From positions 21,066,162-21,130,161 of the forward strand of contig NC_086283.1 of assembly GCF_021018805.1 (NCBI RefSeq): a stretch of 64,000 bases of DNA, read 5' to 3'. Shown here one piece after another: positions 41,015 through 55,200 of this stretch (within the stretch, counting starts at the first letter, position 1; every line of letters begins with the position of its first letter). The notes below the pieces were generated by a model, which was not told the origin of the DNA, made no database searches, and worked only from the letters and a program-made list of their open reading frames with translations. Source of the stretch: Prinia subflava (taxonomy: Eukaryota > Chordata > Aves > Passeriformes > Cisticolidae). Position numbers and translations under genes: made by a program.

Positions 41015-44000
41015 CGCTGGCCTCATGCAGAAATTCATCAGCCTTGGTCTGCAGCAGTCCCACTGCTCTGGATCCCAGGGCCTGGAATTCTTTCACCTGA
41101 GCACAGCGTCCCCTTCCCCTGCCCTGTGAACCAGGAATAAAGTGGAGCACAGCCTTGCTGAGAGGCTTTCACAGGAACAGCCTCTCCTGAACCCTGCTGC
41201 TGCTGTAGAACAGCTGTGCCACGTGGATTGGAACACTGGAACATCAAACCAGGCCAGAGCAAAGGCTCCTGCTCCCCACGGCTGCTCAGGGAACACACAG
41301 GAACAGCTGCTCGTGTCTCAGAGACTCCAGCCAGTGACAGGGCTTCATATTTAAGAGTTCTGAGTGGATTTTTGCCCCTTGTTCTGGTTCTGATGTTGAG
41401 AGAAGGGTTGAATCTAACTGAAAGTTTCCAACCACAAGTCCCCTTTATCCATCTTTCTTCATCTGTGTCTCTGTCCTTTTATCACCAGGCCTATTCCCCA
41501 CTTAGACTCCGATAACAAGCACAAAGATAGTTCAAATCCATTAAATAATTCAAACTCACACAGAAAGTCTCAAACACACTGAACTGAACCCAGATTTCTT
41601 GCAGTCCCCAGAGGATGTAGGACATGAAACAATTTTATGAGCATTTAAACAAAATCAGCTCTCAGAATCTGAATTGATTGTCCACTGTTAATTTCAACTA
41701 TGCTTATATTAGAAGACTGATCGTGAATATCACACACTAACGTTTTTGCCTAAACGTCTCCCTCAAAGACGAGAATAAAGACTTGAAAAGAAGACACTTC
41801 TTGACAGACGCTAACGTGGATATTTGTACTAGAAATAATAATTTTCAACTCCAGAAAAGGGAAATATACTGACCAATAACAAGAATATAAACTGGGGTTG
41901 TATGGAAAGCAAACAAAGTGCAAACAAACACTTGGTGAAGTGGTTTGGACCTCTGACAGCTGGCGCTGGGGATAGTGCCTTCCCTGCCAGCCATTCTCCC
42001 TGTCAAGTTCACTGAGAAATAAATCAAGGCCTTGCCTCCAGCTTAGAGGGAAATCTATGAGAAATTAAACACTTTGCTACCTTAGCTGAATGTAAAGAAT
42101 TAGATTTAAACTCCAGGGAGAGAATTAACCCCATTGTTAGGCCTGTATCCCAGCTAAAACATCAGGGAGGGGCTGGACCATCCAGTTCAAGACTAAATTG
42201 CTACAAGTGACAAAAAAACCTCTCTTCAACTTTTCCCAGAACAATTGCAGCACAGTTAGTAATAGTGTAACCAAAGAAAGTCATTCTCATTTGGAAAAGT
42301 TTAAAGAGCAAGATGTATGTGATATTAGTGTGTCATCTGCTTAATATCAAATCTAATCTTTTATTAAAGCACTGAAGGAATTCCCCCCCCCCTCCATTTT
42401 CCTCTCAACTTCCACTCATGCCAAGATGATGACTAAGTGGATGCACTGGGATGCCTTTTCCAGCTCTCAACAGCTGGGCAGTGCCTGATTTCCTCTCAAA
42501 ACAGGTTTCATTCTGCATACTCAGCAACACATTACAAGGATGATAAACTAGATCCTCCTGGTTGCTTATTCCCATGGAAAGATGCAGAAAAAACCCCTCT
42601 CACAATAACTTGTTATTGCATAAAAGCTCTGGAAACCTGTCAGTTTGCTTTTAAGAGGAGTTAAGCAGGAAAGGACATGGTTTGATCTCTGAATCTATAA
42701 ATACCACAAGGTATTTTAGATTCCAGCAAGTGTAATCAGCCGGAGAGATCTTCTCCAGTCACTGGAAAACACAGAGGACTGAGCAGGAAATGTGTGTGAG
42801 GTATTCCACCTAGTGATCCACCTTTATCTTGAAGATTATTGCTTACATGGCAATGACAACCTCAATTAATGCCAATATAAAATTTAAAATACAGCAGAAC
42901 ATAGATAAAATATATCCATAAAGATAATCAGAAGACGAAAGGCAATTTTTCAGCACAGTTGGAGTGCTGATGCAAGTTAGTGGTTTACCTGAGACTGAAT
43001 GGGGCACAATAAAAGGGAAAAGATAAAACTATTATGAAAGTGACAGTAAATCAATGCCTTTGTAGAAGACAGAGGCATTGAGTTCAAGATTTAAGCATGA
43101 CTAAATCCAAGATTTTAATTTTTAAATCAAACAGCTGTAATCAACTACCAAAAGGGAAAAATGTGCTTGCAAATAAACCTTGAAAGTATGCCTACATCCT
43201 GATGCTCTGATGCCAGCAAACCCCACTGTGGCAACATATTAGGAGAGGACTGAAGGAAGTTATGGCTTCTTTTGGGCTTCCAGAGTCAGCAAGCAAAGTG
43301 ATGGGGAATGGAGAAGGTTGTTCCAGAGCAGAAAAGAGCCAGGAAGTGGGTATGTCCCCAAATTTAAACTGCATCAATTATAATTCAGTGGACACATTTG
43401 AAAACACAGAATTGTATTTTCTGGCAATGATTAAGCAGGTGAGGTGCCTTGTGGATGGCACTGCCAGTATCCAGATCTCTGATTCCTGTAGGCACCTCAT
43501 GTCCATGGTGTAGCTGAGAGAGTCTCAGAACTGCCAGACTAAATCATTATCACAGCTGCCAGGCCAGACTTCAGCCTTCACAGCTGCACATTCTACTCCC
43601 CCTGTGCTGCTCTCGTGAGCCACACCATAGAAATGATGCTCCTGGGCCTCAAAAATTCTTTCTTCTGGCAGGAGATCAGGTGATTCTTTTTTGCACTGTA
43701 AATCCTAGATATAATTTCTGGTTTAAAAAGAAAGACAGAAAAGTAAAAGAGAAAACTTCTAAAAGACATAAGAGAGTGCCATTGGCATTGGCAGGATTAT
43801 TTTTCATCCCAAGAGCAGGGAAAAATAAACAAGAAAGTGTTGCTCCATTCCCTGGTTTTGTTTCATGATACTTAAGGTTGTTCCATCATCAAATGACTCA
43901 ATTAGCAGAAATGGATTTACAAGTTTAGAAAATTAATCCTGACTGCCAAAACAACCCCAGATGCTGCCTGTCTAGAACCACACAGCCACATAATTTGTTA

Positions 44001-44234
44001 AATTATCCTGAATCTGGAGCAAGAAGCTACTTAATGAGAATAGAAAGTTGCCTAAAATCACCAATGCTCCATTTCAGAAAAAGGGACCTGGACAGGAACA
44101 TTGCAGAAAGTGCCAAAGCACACTTGAACACAGAAAGACATGACTGCAAAACTGGGTAAATATTTAAGTTATTTCATATAAAAGCACAGATCAAACAGTA
44201 AGAACTTCTGTATCGCCACTGACAGCATTATTAC

Positions 44235-44342
44235 CTGCACACACTCAAAAGAGCTACACAGATTATCTGATTTATTCAGTGACTGATCCCATGTTTCAGG
44301 CTGGAGCTCAGCAATTCCTGACGCCCCATTCCACGGCAGCAG
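44235..44342 (-). CDS. candidate in-frame cassette exon in intron 2 (unproven)
   Basis: On the minus strand, an acceptor with a pyrimidine-rich lead (gatccttcttcccag) and a donor (gtgcag|gtaata) bracket 108 bp. That is 36 codons with no stop in the phase demanded by exons 2 and 3 (both junctions phase 0). The peptide begins LLPWNGASGIAELQPETWDQ and ends FECVQ. It matches no CNK sequence I know. A stop-free stretch of this length has roughly a one-in-five chance of arising at random, so splice sites and phase are the main support. If used, it would insert 36 residues between SAM and CRIC. Confidence 0.3.
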
Positions 44343-45736
44343 CTGGGAAGAAGGATCTCAGGAGGCAGAAATTAAACACAAGTGTGAGATCAGAGGCAGA
44401 CAAGCTCATTATGGAAGAATATCATTAGCAAAACGCCAGGATGAAGCTGTGCTTGCAGTGGCGCTTCTTAGTGAGGTGTGCAGCTGATTTGGGTGGAAGG
44501 ATAACTCTGCTGTTCTGCCTGCCGAACACGGCTCCTAAATTCAGCTATTCCCCCTCTGATTTTCCCATTTCCAGGCTCTCTGTCCTAGCTCCCCTCTCCT
44601 GTTGGGTCTGAGCTGCTGTGCTGGGGTTGTTGGAGGTGCTGAGGGAACAGACCCTCCCCAGGGCTTTCACACTTGATCGGGTTTTCTGAAGCACAGAAAA
44701 CAGGTGGCTGTTGTCAGAAATGGTAGAATTCAGGTGACAGGAGAAAATGGCATTTTTTTTCTAAACAACCCAAAGCAGACTGTTGTTTTCTTAGTGCAGA
44801 AAAGATACAGTGTAAGAGGGAAGTAGTTGGATACTCCCTATAGTTAAAACTGGAATTTTGGAAACTGAGATATAGGAAATCTGCCTCCAAACAGATACTT
44901 CCCCTTTTTAATGTCGTAAATCCAAAATACAGAAATAGCTAAACACACATTCACCATGAACCTTCCTGCCCTGTGCCTGTTTCACAATTCCAGCTAAAAA
45001 CTCTGCCTGTTTTGTACATTCTGGTTTGAAATTCCATTTTTAAATAATTGAGCAAATTCTGTATCCATCTGACAGTATAAGATCTGAGCTTTTTACATAT
45101 TCAAAGGAGTGGAATGAAAAAAATCTTCAGCTATGGCTTCAGGTGTTCTCATACCTTATTGCAGGTAAGCAGTAACATCACAAAGGAGGATTTTATGCTA
45201 ATAAAGCAATCTGGGAGAATTTTAGCTACTAAAATAAAATAAGCTAAATTATTGTAGCCAACATCAAGATAAAAAATAATAAATATAATGGGGGAAAAAG
45301 CGCCAAGTGCTAATCAGTTTTTTGTAAACACCAGCACCCGAAGATCAAAAAACCAAGCACAAAATACCTACAGTATATGAAGAATTTATTTCTTTTGTGG
45401 AAAACCCCCCAGCATTTTTTTCTTACAGGTAGAGCTGTAATGAAATTGTTTCGCTGTAATGTGGCATACAGAGATAGAAATAATGTCTGCACATTGAAAT
45501 TTAATAGGCACAGGATGTAATTCTAGCTAAACAGTTTATATTGCATAAGTAATGACTTTAACTTACCTTAAAAACAGATTTCTTTTTAATTATAGTAATT
45601 TTTCTTCATGTTGTCATTCATGTGAGTAGTCAGTGTAATATATATATATAAAAATATATTTATAAATACATGAACACGTGGGTGCATACACAGCTTTTTC
45701 TGTAGGTGATACTTTGAGACTGTTACAATTTTCACT

Positions 45737-45792
45737 GAATATAAAAGAGCAGAGCAGGAGAATATAACGAATATAAAAGGGCAGAGCAGGCG
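45737..45792. repeat. 32-bp period tandem duplication, 1.75 copies
   Basis: gaatataaaagagcagagca and what follows (45737-45768) is repeated at 45769-45792 with two differences. Confidence 0.85.
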
Positions 45793-47720
45793 ATCTGACT
45801 GAGGAGGTGAAATGAAACAACACTGACTGCAGTTCAAGCACCTTATATGGAATTCACCACATTCAAGCCATTTAAAACACCACAACCTAAATATTGAGCT
45901 GCTGTCCCATTTCTACATTTCATGCAAAAGCTTTAAGAATGCTCTAAATTATTGGGAATTTGAGAGCTCCACCTCCAGGCACTTCTTCCCCAATTCAGCC
46001 TGGTTTTGAACCCACTCTCAGATCACCCAAAAATTGATTTATTGTGGTTGTGAAGCACCTCAGCAGCTCTATGGGGATGCTGTGCTCCCCTCCCCTGGTC
46101 CCTTCCAGGCTGCTCCTGGTCCCCAGGGCCTGGAGATGCCACCCCTGTCCCACCTGGGGCTCAATCACAGCTCTGAGACCACTTGGGAAAAATCCCCAGA
46201 GAAGCTCTGGGATTCTCCTCTGGGAAAACACGGAGTGCCAGATGGGATCCTGCACCTCCCTGTGTCAGGGCTCTGGCTGCTTCTCCAGCTTTGCCATGAG
46301 AATCAGAGTTTTTAGGATAGCATGGAGCCTGTTAGCACTTAATAAAACCAGGCAAACACAGCCTGTTTGATAATAAAAGCAAAAGTCACAATTAATCATA
46401 CACTCTGATTTTAGCATAAACACTTCTGACACATACATAGAATGAAAACTGTCAAAACACATTTTTTTCTTTTAGATTTCCTTTCTGGAGGGATGTTTTT
46501 AAAGGTTAAGAGACTTTGAAACAGGGGAAACCTGATTCTGAAAAACTTGTCTCTGCAAACACTTGTTTGATTTCACTAAAATTTTGTGGTGATGTTTTTA
46601 TGATACAACATCAAACTGAAGATAATGAAATGACAAAAAGTCCAAATGAGTGACACAGTGCGTTTCCACCAGGTGTGTCTGGTTACTCTTGAAAAGGAAT
46701 TCACAGGCTGGTCATCCTTTATCTGAATAGCAGTTTGAAAAAGGCCAAATAAAATTTTCATTAGGGATTCTATGAATCAGTGTACAAGTTCAAGTCTAGA
46801 GACTGGAACCTAAAACTTAAAATTTCCCGAAAGGTAAAAAAAGGGACAATTCTTATAATCAGATGCAAGTTATGACATCACTTGATACAAAGCTAAAATA
46901 AATCAAAGAAAATATCAGTTTTGTTAACAAGAATGTGTTAGATGTAGTTCACACAGTTTATACTCTGACATATTCAATAATTTATGTATTTTATAAGTAT
47001 ATATAAAATCCTAGCATTGTTGCTTTGAAAACTATAAATGTATTAGGAAAATAATTTCCATTCATGGCTGGAGAATGCAGCTCCAGTAAAATATGGCCCA
47101 AATTTGGTTCAGCTTTTTCTTTCAAAGCTTTTCTCCTTCTAAATCAGTGAATTAGCATAATAGCATATAATAAATATATAATAAACCAAATCCTTCTGCC
47201 TCACTTTAACAACATTTGCCTATCATTTCAGTTAAACTGCAGTATCATAGCACAGTTTATGTGCACAGAACCTGACATTTCATCAAAATAAAAGTAGGGA
47301 GTTCATTAATAACTATGGTAATACTATGCAAATATGCAACATCATAATATAAATTAGAGTCTATTATTTGAAACACCTCAATGCTTTTGTATGTGCAGCT
47401 TTCCTCCCCCTTGTTCTCCCTTCCATTATAATTATCCCACCTTGCTGGAGCAAATTGTGTCACAATTCTTTGTCTCCTGAGTCTATAATTTGGAACTTGT
47501 CATGGTGCTTCTAAGCACTCCATACACCTTCCTATCATCTTGTAAATAGATAAATTAAGTAGATCTGGAAATAAGATTAAATATTTTAACCTATTTAAAA
47601 ATTAAGTTCTGTATTATATATATGTGGTTTTTATCTTCAGAAGAAGCTTAAGCATTTGCATTGCAATAGATAGATATAAATGTCATCAAGCGTAATTAAT
47701 GCACCCTGGAAAGGTTTGGG

Positions 47721-47742
47721 GTTTGTTTGTTTGTTTGTTTTT
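47721..47742. repeat. GTTT microsatellite
   Basis: Five tandem gttt units followed by extra t. Confidence 0.93.
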
Positions 47743-47878
47743 AACAAGTGATTTTTATTTCAGATAATAATTAGAACTTGATAGTCTTTTCTTAAAAATT
47801 GAACTCCAAAAGATTGTGAGGCCAACCACTGAAGCGAGATTTTTTCAGATAAGGTTTTCAAATAAACTGTTAACTTCA

Positions 47879-48390
47879 TGTTTAAGACTTCAGAGTCTCA
47901 GGCTGGGCTCCAGGTGAGAACAAAGCAGCAGATGAGGTCAGAGATGGAGATGCAGATTTATTGTTCAAGGATCTCGGGTTATGTAAGTCTAGCCCCACTC
48001 TAGGCCAGCCTAAAGCTGCACAGTGCACCAGTTCCTGCCCTGGATTGATTAAGATGAGCAGGAATTAACAGGATCCCTGATCTCCTGCCTAAACATTTTA
48101 TAAGGAGCTTTTACCTGGCAGCTCTTGCCACAGATTTCTGAGCAAACTGCACAAAGCCTCCTTGGTCAGCTTAATCCTAATGAAGCACTGTGATTTCAGT
48201 TGTGGAATAAACAAATACCCCCCCCCCCTCCCCCCCATTGGGTGAGCTTGAATAAACTGGAACATCTCCCTGATCTGGTTATGGAAGGCTGCACAGGGAT
48301 CTAGAGAGAGAGAGACAGACAGAGAAAGAAAGGGAGAGAGAGAGAGAGAGGAGCCACTGCTGTGGGACAAGTGCCTAAACCACAAAAATG
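47879..48390 (-). mobile_element. possible LTR remnant, minus strand
   Basis: Reading the minus strand, a TATA-like sequence (ccttataaaatg, about 48097-48108) is followed about 145 bp later by AATAAA (in gaacaataaatctgcatc, about 47955-47972), then a U5-like C/T-rich end. The spacing suits an LTR promoter and polyadenylation region. No target duplication was found and the ends are guesses. Confidence 0.3.
48218..48352. repeat. poly-C run and GA-rich simple repeat
   Basis: Eleven C, one T, seven C at 48218-48236, then a GA/GACA-type purine repeat at about 48301-48352. On the gene's transcribed (minus) sense this gives a G-run that could form a quadruplex. Confidence 0.9.
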
Positions 48391-51300
48391 TGTGAGGAAA
48401 ACAAACTCACCCCACTCAGAACAGACTTTAGAAATGTCCTGCAGAACCAATCTAATCCACTGACCAGCCTGACAGAGATATTTTTGTGATGGCTGTGCAC
48501 ATTCTGAAAATGCATTTTAAAGTTCTCTCTCACTGTTCTACGTGGCTGCACAATGAGATCCAGCACATCGTGACATGTCACCAATGTAATTTTTGGATAA
48601 GCTCTGTAAAAAATATGGGATCTGCTATTTAGTTATGTAGACGCCTCACTGCCATAATGGCAGGAAGGATAAAGAAAGTGCATATACTTTTCAAGTTCAT
48701 GGCACTCTCAGTCTGCTGACCATGCTCAAGGAATGCCTTAATTACATTTTTTCCCATGTATATTTTGGCTGTTTTCCTTTCCTCCCCTCCCCTGAAGAAA
48801 TTTTAATTAGCATCTGAAACCTCCTTATATTTTTCACAGTTTTAGATTACTTATTCAGCAAGTCCTTGAATTTTATTCTGTTTGTAAATAATCTAAACCC
48901 CTGAACATCAACCCAGCTATTTGGCTATTTAGTGCCCATTCTCACCAAAGCTTTAAGAAAGGAAAATTTTAAAAGAAGAGAGGAGAGATCATACCTCATT
49001 TCAGCTGTAAAGTGTAATAAATTATTATCTACATAGCTGAACCACCAATAGTTCACCACCTGCAGAGCTGGTGATCCATCAGATTCAGAAACAGGAGGGA
49101 TTGATCCAAACCTGAGACTTAATTCCTCTGGGAGAACACTTTTCCTGCTCTGCCTGTACACCTCAGCAGCATCCCTTGGACTGGTCCTGACTGCTCTCCC
49201 ACTCTGCTTCTAATTCACGTTTTCTGCTCAGCTCTGACTTCACCAAGAGCTTAGATCTAAAATACCTGGAAGTGAATCTGCATTTACAAAAAAAAATTTA
49301 CAAAAAAATTTCTTTGTTTCTAAATGCATTTAGTGCTTTCTCTTTTTCTGTTGAGCAAAACCTTGATATCCCAGCAGCAGGAAATAACAAAACCTTTTTA
49401 TGAGCGTAACAACCTTCTCATGACCATAATAACCTTCTCAGAAGCCTGCTGACAAAGTGGTGGGTGCATTGCAGCATCCACTCAGCGTTTGGCCTGTGCC
49501 AAGCTGACATCTGGACACATTTAACATCTCCAATGTCAACTCCCAGGAAAATACCAGTGGGGAAATCAAGCTGTGGCAGCATTTCCTTTCTGATGGCCAC
49601 AAAAGCGATACCCAGGAGGATGGAGGGGGTTGGGGTGTTTTGTGGCTTCTTTCCACGTCCCAAGGATTATTGTTTCCAATATTTTATTTCAGCATTAAGG
49701 ATGGCCTGATTTGCATATGGCTTCAATTACAAAACATATGCAAGCCAGACAGCCAGGGTGGCTTGACCTCTTCCATATGTGTAGGAAAACAAGCTCTGAG
49801 CAATCTGCTGACTGGGGATACTGTGATAAACAAGTAAGAGCAAAGGATGACAGGAGATATTTCCTCCAAAATCGTATTGGACCGTGATCTGTTAACTTTC
49901 AAGGATGATTAGCAATTCCTGCCTGCATGAGGCGTTAGCAACCTGCTGTTGTTGTTCTCAGCGTGCACCATGCTACTTTTGACATGTTCTGCCTCAGAAA
50001 TACCTAAATCACACCCAAATTCTTCTTTGCATTCCCAGTTACCAAATCCAGGAAACTCCACTGGCAAGGATAAAGCATCTCGAGCATCTGCTGTACATTT
50101 CAGTTCTCTCTACTCACCTTTCTCTGTAGTATCTAAGGGAGCTCTACAATTGTAATGCACTGTTTAATAACCACAAACTTTTGTTATTCATTATTAAAAC
50201 CTTGTGATCAATTAAATTTTACTATTTGTTTCATAACAGCTTTGTGTAAGAACCAACCATCCAATCCTAGAAAGCCTCATTTTCTCAATTTTAAAAGTAT
50301 CTCTTAAAATGAATTATAAGGCAGAAATGTAAGATTACAGAGAAAAAGAGATTCAGTACATAACATAAAATTAGAATTTGAATCAATGGTGAATTATTCC
50401 AAGTTAGGGAATAAATGATAAGCTGGTCTTATTGATTATATCAACACAGACCACACTTGGGCCAGACATTTAACTTAGATCCCTGCAGAAGTTGTAGAAC
50501 CTACACCAGTTCTGGAGAAATGTTCCACATATTCAGAAGAATTCAGAGCAGCATATAGAAATTAAATTAGTGACAAGATTCGTTTGAATGGGCATTAATG
50601 AGAGTACGAAAAAAGTTCATTTATCTATTTGGATTGTGAATTTGCTGAAGGCTGCTCAAGCAACTCAGTCAACAACAGTGACATGAATATGCATGTGCAT
50701 GCTCGGATATTTGCATGCAGATGAATTTATCCCTGACAATAACTGATCACAGATAATTACTCAGGAATTCAGGCAGCTCATAGACACTGATAATGTAGCA
50801 CAATGGTATGAAAAATATCTCACTGGGAAATATGAAAGAAATCGCTCCTTGCAAATTAGAAAAGAGATTTTTTGTAGGGAAAATGTCCTTTTTTTGAACT
50901 TTCACTGAGCTACTGCCTGTATTTCCTTGGCACAGAGATTCTCCATGGTATAGTGCTTACTATCATGCATTCATGGGACAGATTTCAAATCAGATTGATT
51001 TGGAAAGGGAAAAAGGGAGTTGTTGTTTTTTGCAAGGGAAAGAAGATTTTGTAAATGAAACACATAATGAATAAAGGCAACATAGTCCCTTCCAGTGGAA
51101 AAAGAAAGTCTTAGAAAAAAAATTAAAAGCGAATTTTAAATGTTCATAATACTGTTTATACCTAAATATTTGAAATACCGGATAAGAAATTGTGCAATAA
51201 TTTTTCATTAAGAAACTAAGAATTACCAGTGTATTTCATGTAGATCGTTAGAAGAAACCAATTTATTTGATGCTTAAGACTTTCAGCACCTGAATAAACC

Positions 51301-51900
51301 AAGAAAATATCTGCATATTGCCGAGTTCTCAGGTTATCTTAAAGAAATTTAAATTTTATGTTAGTATAATAACACCTTTTCCATTTAAAGGGGAGAAGTT
51401 TATCTCTTCCTGCACTAGTGTGTATTATTCTTCCTCTTTGTTCTAAAAATAGACTCCTCTCTCCTCTATAATCTAATATTCCTCTCCTATTTAACATAAT
51501 TACCTAGGACTGAATCAATATTCCATTAGCTGGATACAGTCAATGGGCTGTCCCTCAGTGCCTGGAGCATTCCAAGGATTCAGGCACAGATCTTCATCCA
51601 CGCTGCTTTAGCATCCTCTGGAAGGAGTAACAAACATTTCAGGGAGCAGTGCGACTGAAAAGGATTCTGTTTCTATGATCTGCATCCTCCTCCTTCCTGC
51701 ATCCCTTTCCCCATGTGGCTCCCAGGACACCTGCACAGCTCTGGGGCCAGGGACACCCCCTCTTGACTGTCCCTGGCCGAGGGCTGGTGCCTCTCCCCAA
51801 GGATGGGGAGGATTTCCTCCCAGTGAAGCCTTAAGTTTGAGCTTTCATATATTTCAGATTCTGTGCTGCCCAGGGGTGCAGTTCTGAGCCTCACATTCAG

Positions 51901-52270
51901 TGTCAGTCAGCTCTCTTCACACAGCAGGCAGACAAAACAAATCCTTTTCCTGCTGCAGACCAAGGACAACTTTCAGGCCCAAAAGCACCAACAAGGGTGG
52001 GCTGAAGAGAGGAACAGGAAGGGTGGGACCTCACAACCTGAAGCTGTAATTGAACAACTAAACCCCAATATGCAAATGACCAAAACTTATAAAACTGTAA
52101 GACCTCAAGACCATTTGTCCATTTTGTGACCATTTGGGGTCCAGTTGGGTGTAGCCCTGGTCAGACTCTTGTCCTGCCCAAGGTGGATCCTAGAGGCCTT
52201 TCAATAAACACCTACTCTATTCTCCAGCTCTGTTCAGTCTCTGTTCCAGGCCGGCCTTCCCAAGGCATCA
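51901..52270 (+). mobile_element. probable solo LTR, gammaretrovirus-like (ERV1)
   Basis: Starts TGTCAGTC and ends GGCATCA, 370 bp, flanked by TCAG on both sides (51897-51900 and 52271-52274), a 4-bp duplication of the ERV1 kind. It has tataaaa at 52088-52094 and AATAAA at 52203-52208, 109 bp apart, as expected for an LTR with a short R. No internal proviral sequence is present, so it is a solo LTR. The 4-bp duplication alone could be chance. Confidence 0.6.
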
Positions 52271-55200
52271 TCAGGATTTCACTCTGGGACCTTCTCAGCA
52301 TTGGCAGAAATCCTCGTGGACTCCCAGTTCCATTGAGTTTGGCTGGGATCAGACAAAACTCTCAAAACTTAGAGGTGCTGTGGGGATGGACTGGGCAGCA
52401 CAGGCACAGGAAACCTCACCCGCCTTGAGAATTACTCCCATGGATGGTTCTCCCACCCAAATAAATATGGGAAATCACACAGCTTTGGTATAGACCAAAC
52501 TTTTCATAAAGCTTCCAAGTCAAGATTATCAACCTAAGCTGGCTGATGGATTAAATTATGTATTCAAAGGTTTAATGCAGTAGTATACAATTAAGTGTTG
52601 CTATGATGCAATAGACCCAAATCCTCTGCTGACGGAAAGCACAAAACCCTTGGTGCTCCAAGCCATGATTTTAGAAAACCAGCATTTTCCTTTCATATGC
52701 CTCACTTGAAGTCTTATTTCTGTGTTTGCAATAAAAGATCAGAGTGAAAGAGCTACCACTGGGCACCCCAGAATGTAGAATTTAAAATTATTCATCTTAA
52801 CTCCTGCATGAAAAATGGGTGTTCTAAAGGCATTTTTTATGAAACCAAAGCAAACTTTGAGACATCTGGATTTTTATGCTTTACTCAGAAAATTTTTGGT
52901 AAGATTTGCACGTATTTGATTAAAAGAAATGTAGAAATATAGTAACACATTTTATCATGAGTAAGAGATGACACAGGATAAAGATATTACAAGCATCCTT
53001 CTTTCTAATTCCTTTAGTGTAGAAACAAAATGATGGAAAAGAAAATGTGAATGCTCTGCTGCACAATTTGTTCTTGTGTCACTGCAAGGCTGTTCCTTAC
53101 ACTTCACATTGAGATTCTAGAAAAGCAATAATTCATATAAATTAATTGGATATGTCAATTCTAATAGTTCCACAAAGGCTGGTGAGCATCCTTAGGAGAC
53201 CACAGGGGATCTCCATGTTGCTGTAGACAAATCAAGTCTCCAAATCTTGAGTAGTCTGAGGTTGGGAGAGTTACACAGAGCAATTTAGGTTAAGATTAAG
53301 GTTAAAACATTAAAGTTGGCATTCCTGCTTTCTGCTCTCCACAGGTATTGGCAGACTGGATTATTGTGCAGGAAAGGATGCCTGTGAAACCCAGAGAAAT
53401 TGAAGTGAAAGAAGCAACAAACAGTCCCTTAACACTGCACCATGCCATGCTGGGGCAGCTGGTGTCAACAGAAACATCACGAAATGGAAGATGATGCTGC
53501 TACAAAGGTGTTTCTTTTACTCCTGTACAGAGAAAATGTCCATTCCTTTATCCCCAGCAGTGACTGGGATCACTACCTCAGCCTTGGAGAAACCAGACAC
53601 CCAGAAAGGCTGAAATTACAAACACAGTCCCTGACTTCCAGCTGCTAACCTCAAGAGAAATCAAAATTTTGCCAGAAATGAGTGCTCCATTAATGTCCCC
53701 TAAACCAGGGATAGAAGAATATACAGAAATTATAATATAATACTATTATTTTATCCCAACACTAGTTGAAGTGCATTTCAGCCTTAATGCCTTGCCCTAC
53801 AATGTTGGACACATGTGGTTTTTAACCCCAGCTCATTACCTACCTATATATTTGCATAAATTTCTGCTCCTGCATTGGCCTAATAAGTAGCAATACAATT
53901 TAATTGCAATTATTAGGGGCGGTCTGTTTTCTGCCAGTGAGTGACAGGAACTCACAGCATGAAAAGGAATGAAATGTTCAGGATCAGAATACCACTGAGC
54001 TTACCCAGACAGAGAACCAACATGAAATACAGAAATAGATTATTATAAACGGATTCTTTTATAAATTTCTAAATGGAAATAAGTACATTTATTTCTCACA
54101 AGCATGCAGGAGCTCCTGTAGGAGCCTATTCACCAGCCAAGCCCGCCATGGATATAGGATCCTCATTCTCTTTGGTACTTAAACAGATGCATTTTCAGAA
54201 GAAAATTACAAGCTTTGGAGCAGGTTTAACACTTTGAATAGAACATGTTTCTCCCTATTTCATGAAAAAGAATTATTGTGTGACAAGAGGAAATCTCTCA
54301 ACTATGTCATAATACAGGAAAAACAGAAGTCTCTTTCCTCTCATTTGCCTGTTAACACTGTCTTGCTCCAGAGGCAAATGATGTGCATAAATTCAAGGAA
54401 TTAGCAGCAGTCAACATAGCAAATTTGAATTTTTCCTGGTTTTTTTTAACATAAACAAAACCATAAGTAGGAAGGATACAGAAATAGCATGAAGTAATTT
54501 ATCTGAAGCTTGATAACCTAATAACATTGTTTGTGGGCAAGAATTAGATATGGTCTCCTGGATTTCAGCTGCCCTGCTGAAATTCCCCTTTGGACTGTGT
54601 GCAGGAACTGAAATTTGAATAAAATGCAGCCAATTTCCTTTCTCATATTTCCACTTTATGCACCTTGTATTATGGCAAGGGATGGAATTCTCACTGGAAC
54701 ACCTGGATAGGACCATTTCCAATCTGTGTCTTGCTACAGGATGTACACACATCCCATAAACAGAGGGATCTTCATCAGAGGTTGTGTGGCCACGGCTGCT
54801 CTACAGGAATGATAAATTCAGAGACGATAAAGTTCTCTAGAGAGTCCAAGCCTAAGTTTCTAAAGCATTTAACACACAAACACAAATCCAAAAGTAATTT
54901 TTGTCCTATAACAGCCCTGTGCTTGGGTGCCTCTGAAACTTTTGCTTGGGGCACTAATATATCATCGCTGCTGGTGCTGCTGCAGTACCCAAAATATTCC
55001 CACTGTTTGGTACTGTGGAGCAACTGGTGTGGAATCAGTGGGCCTTGAGGAGAGCACTGAGAAGACATCAAGAAAAATTCCGCTTTACTTTGTTCTTTGC
55101 TTAGATCAACTCCCAGAGCTGCCTTTAGTGTGGTGATTTTAGAAAGGATTTCATTTTGGTGGTTACTTGACACAAATAATGTGTAATTACATGCAAACTT

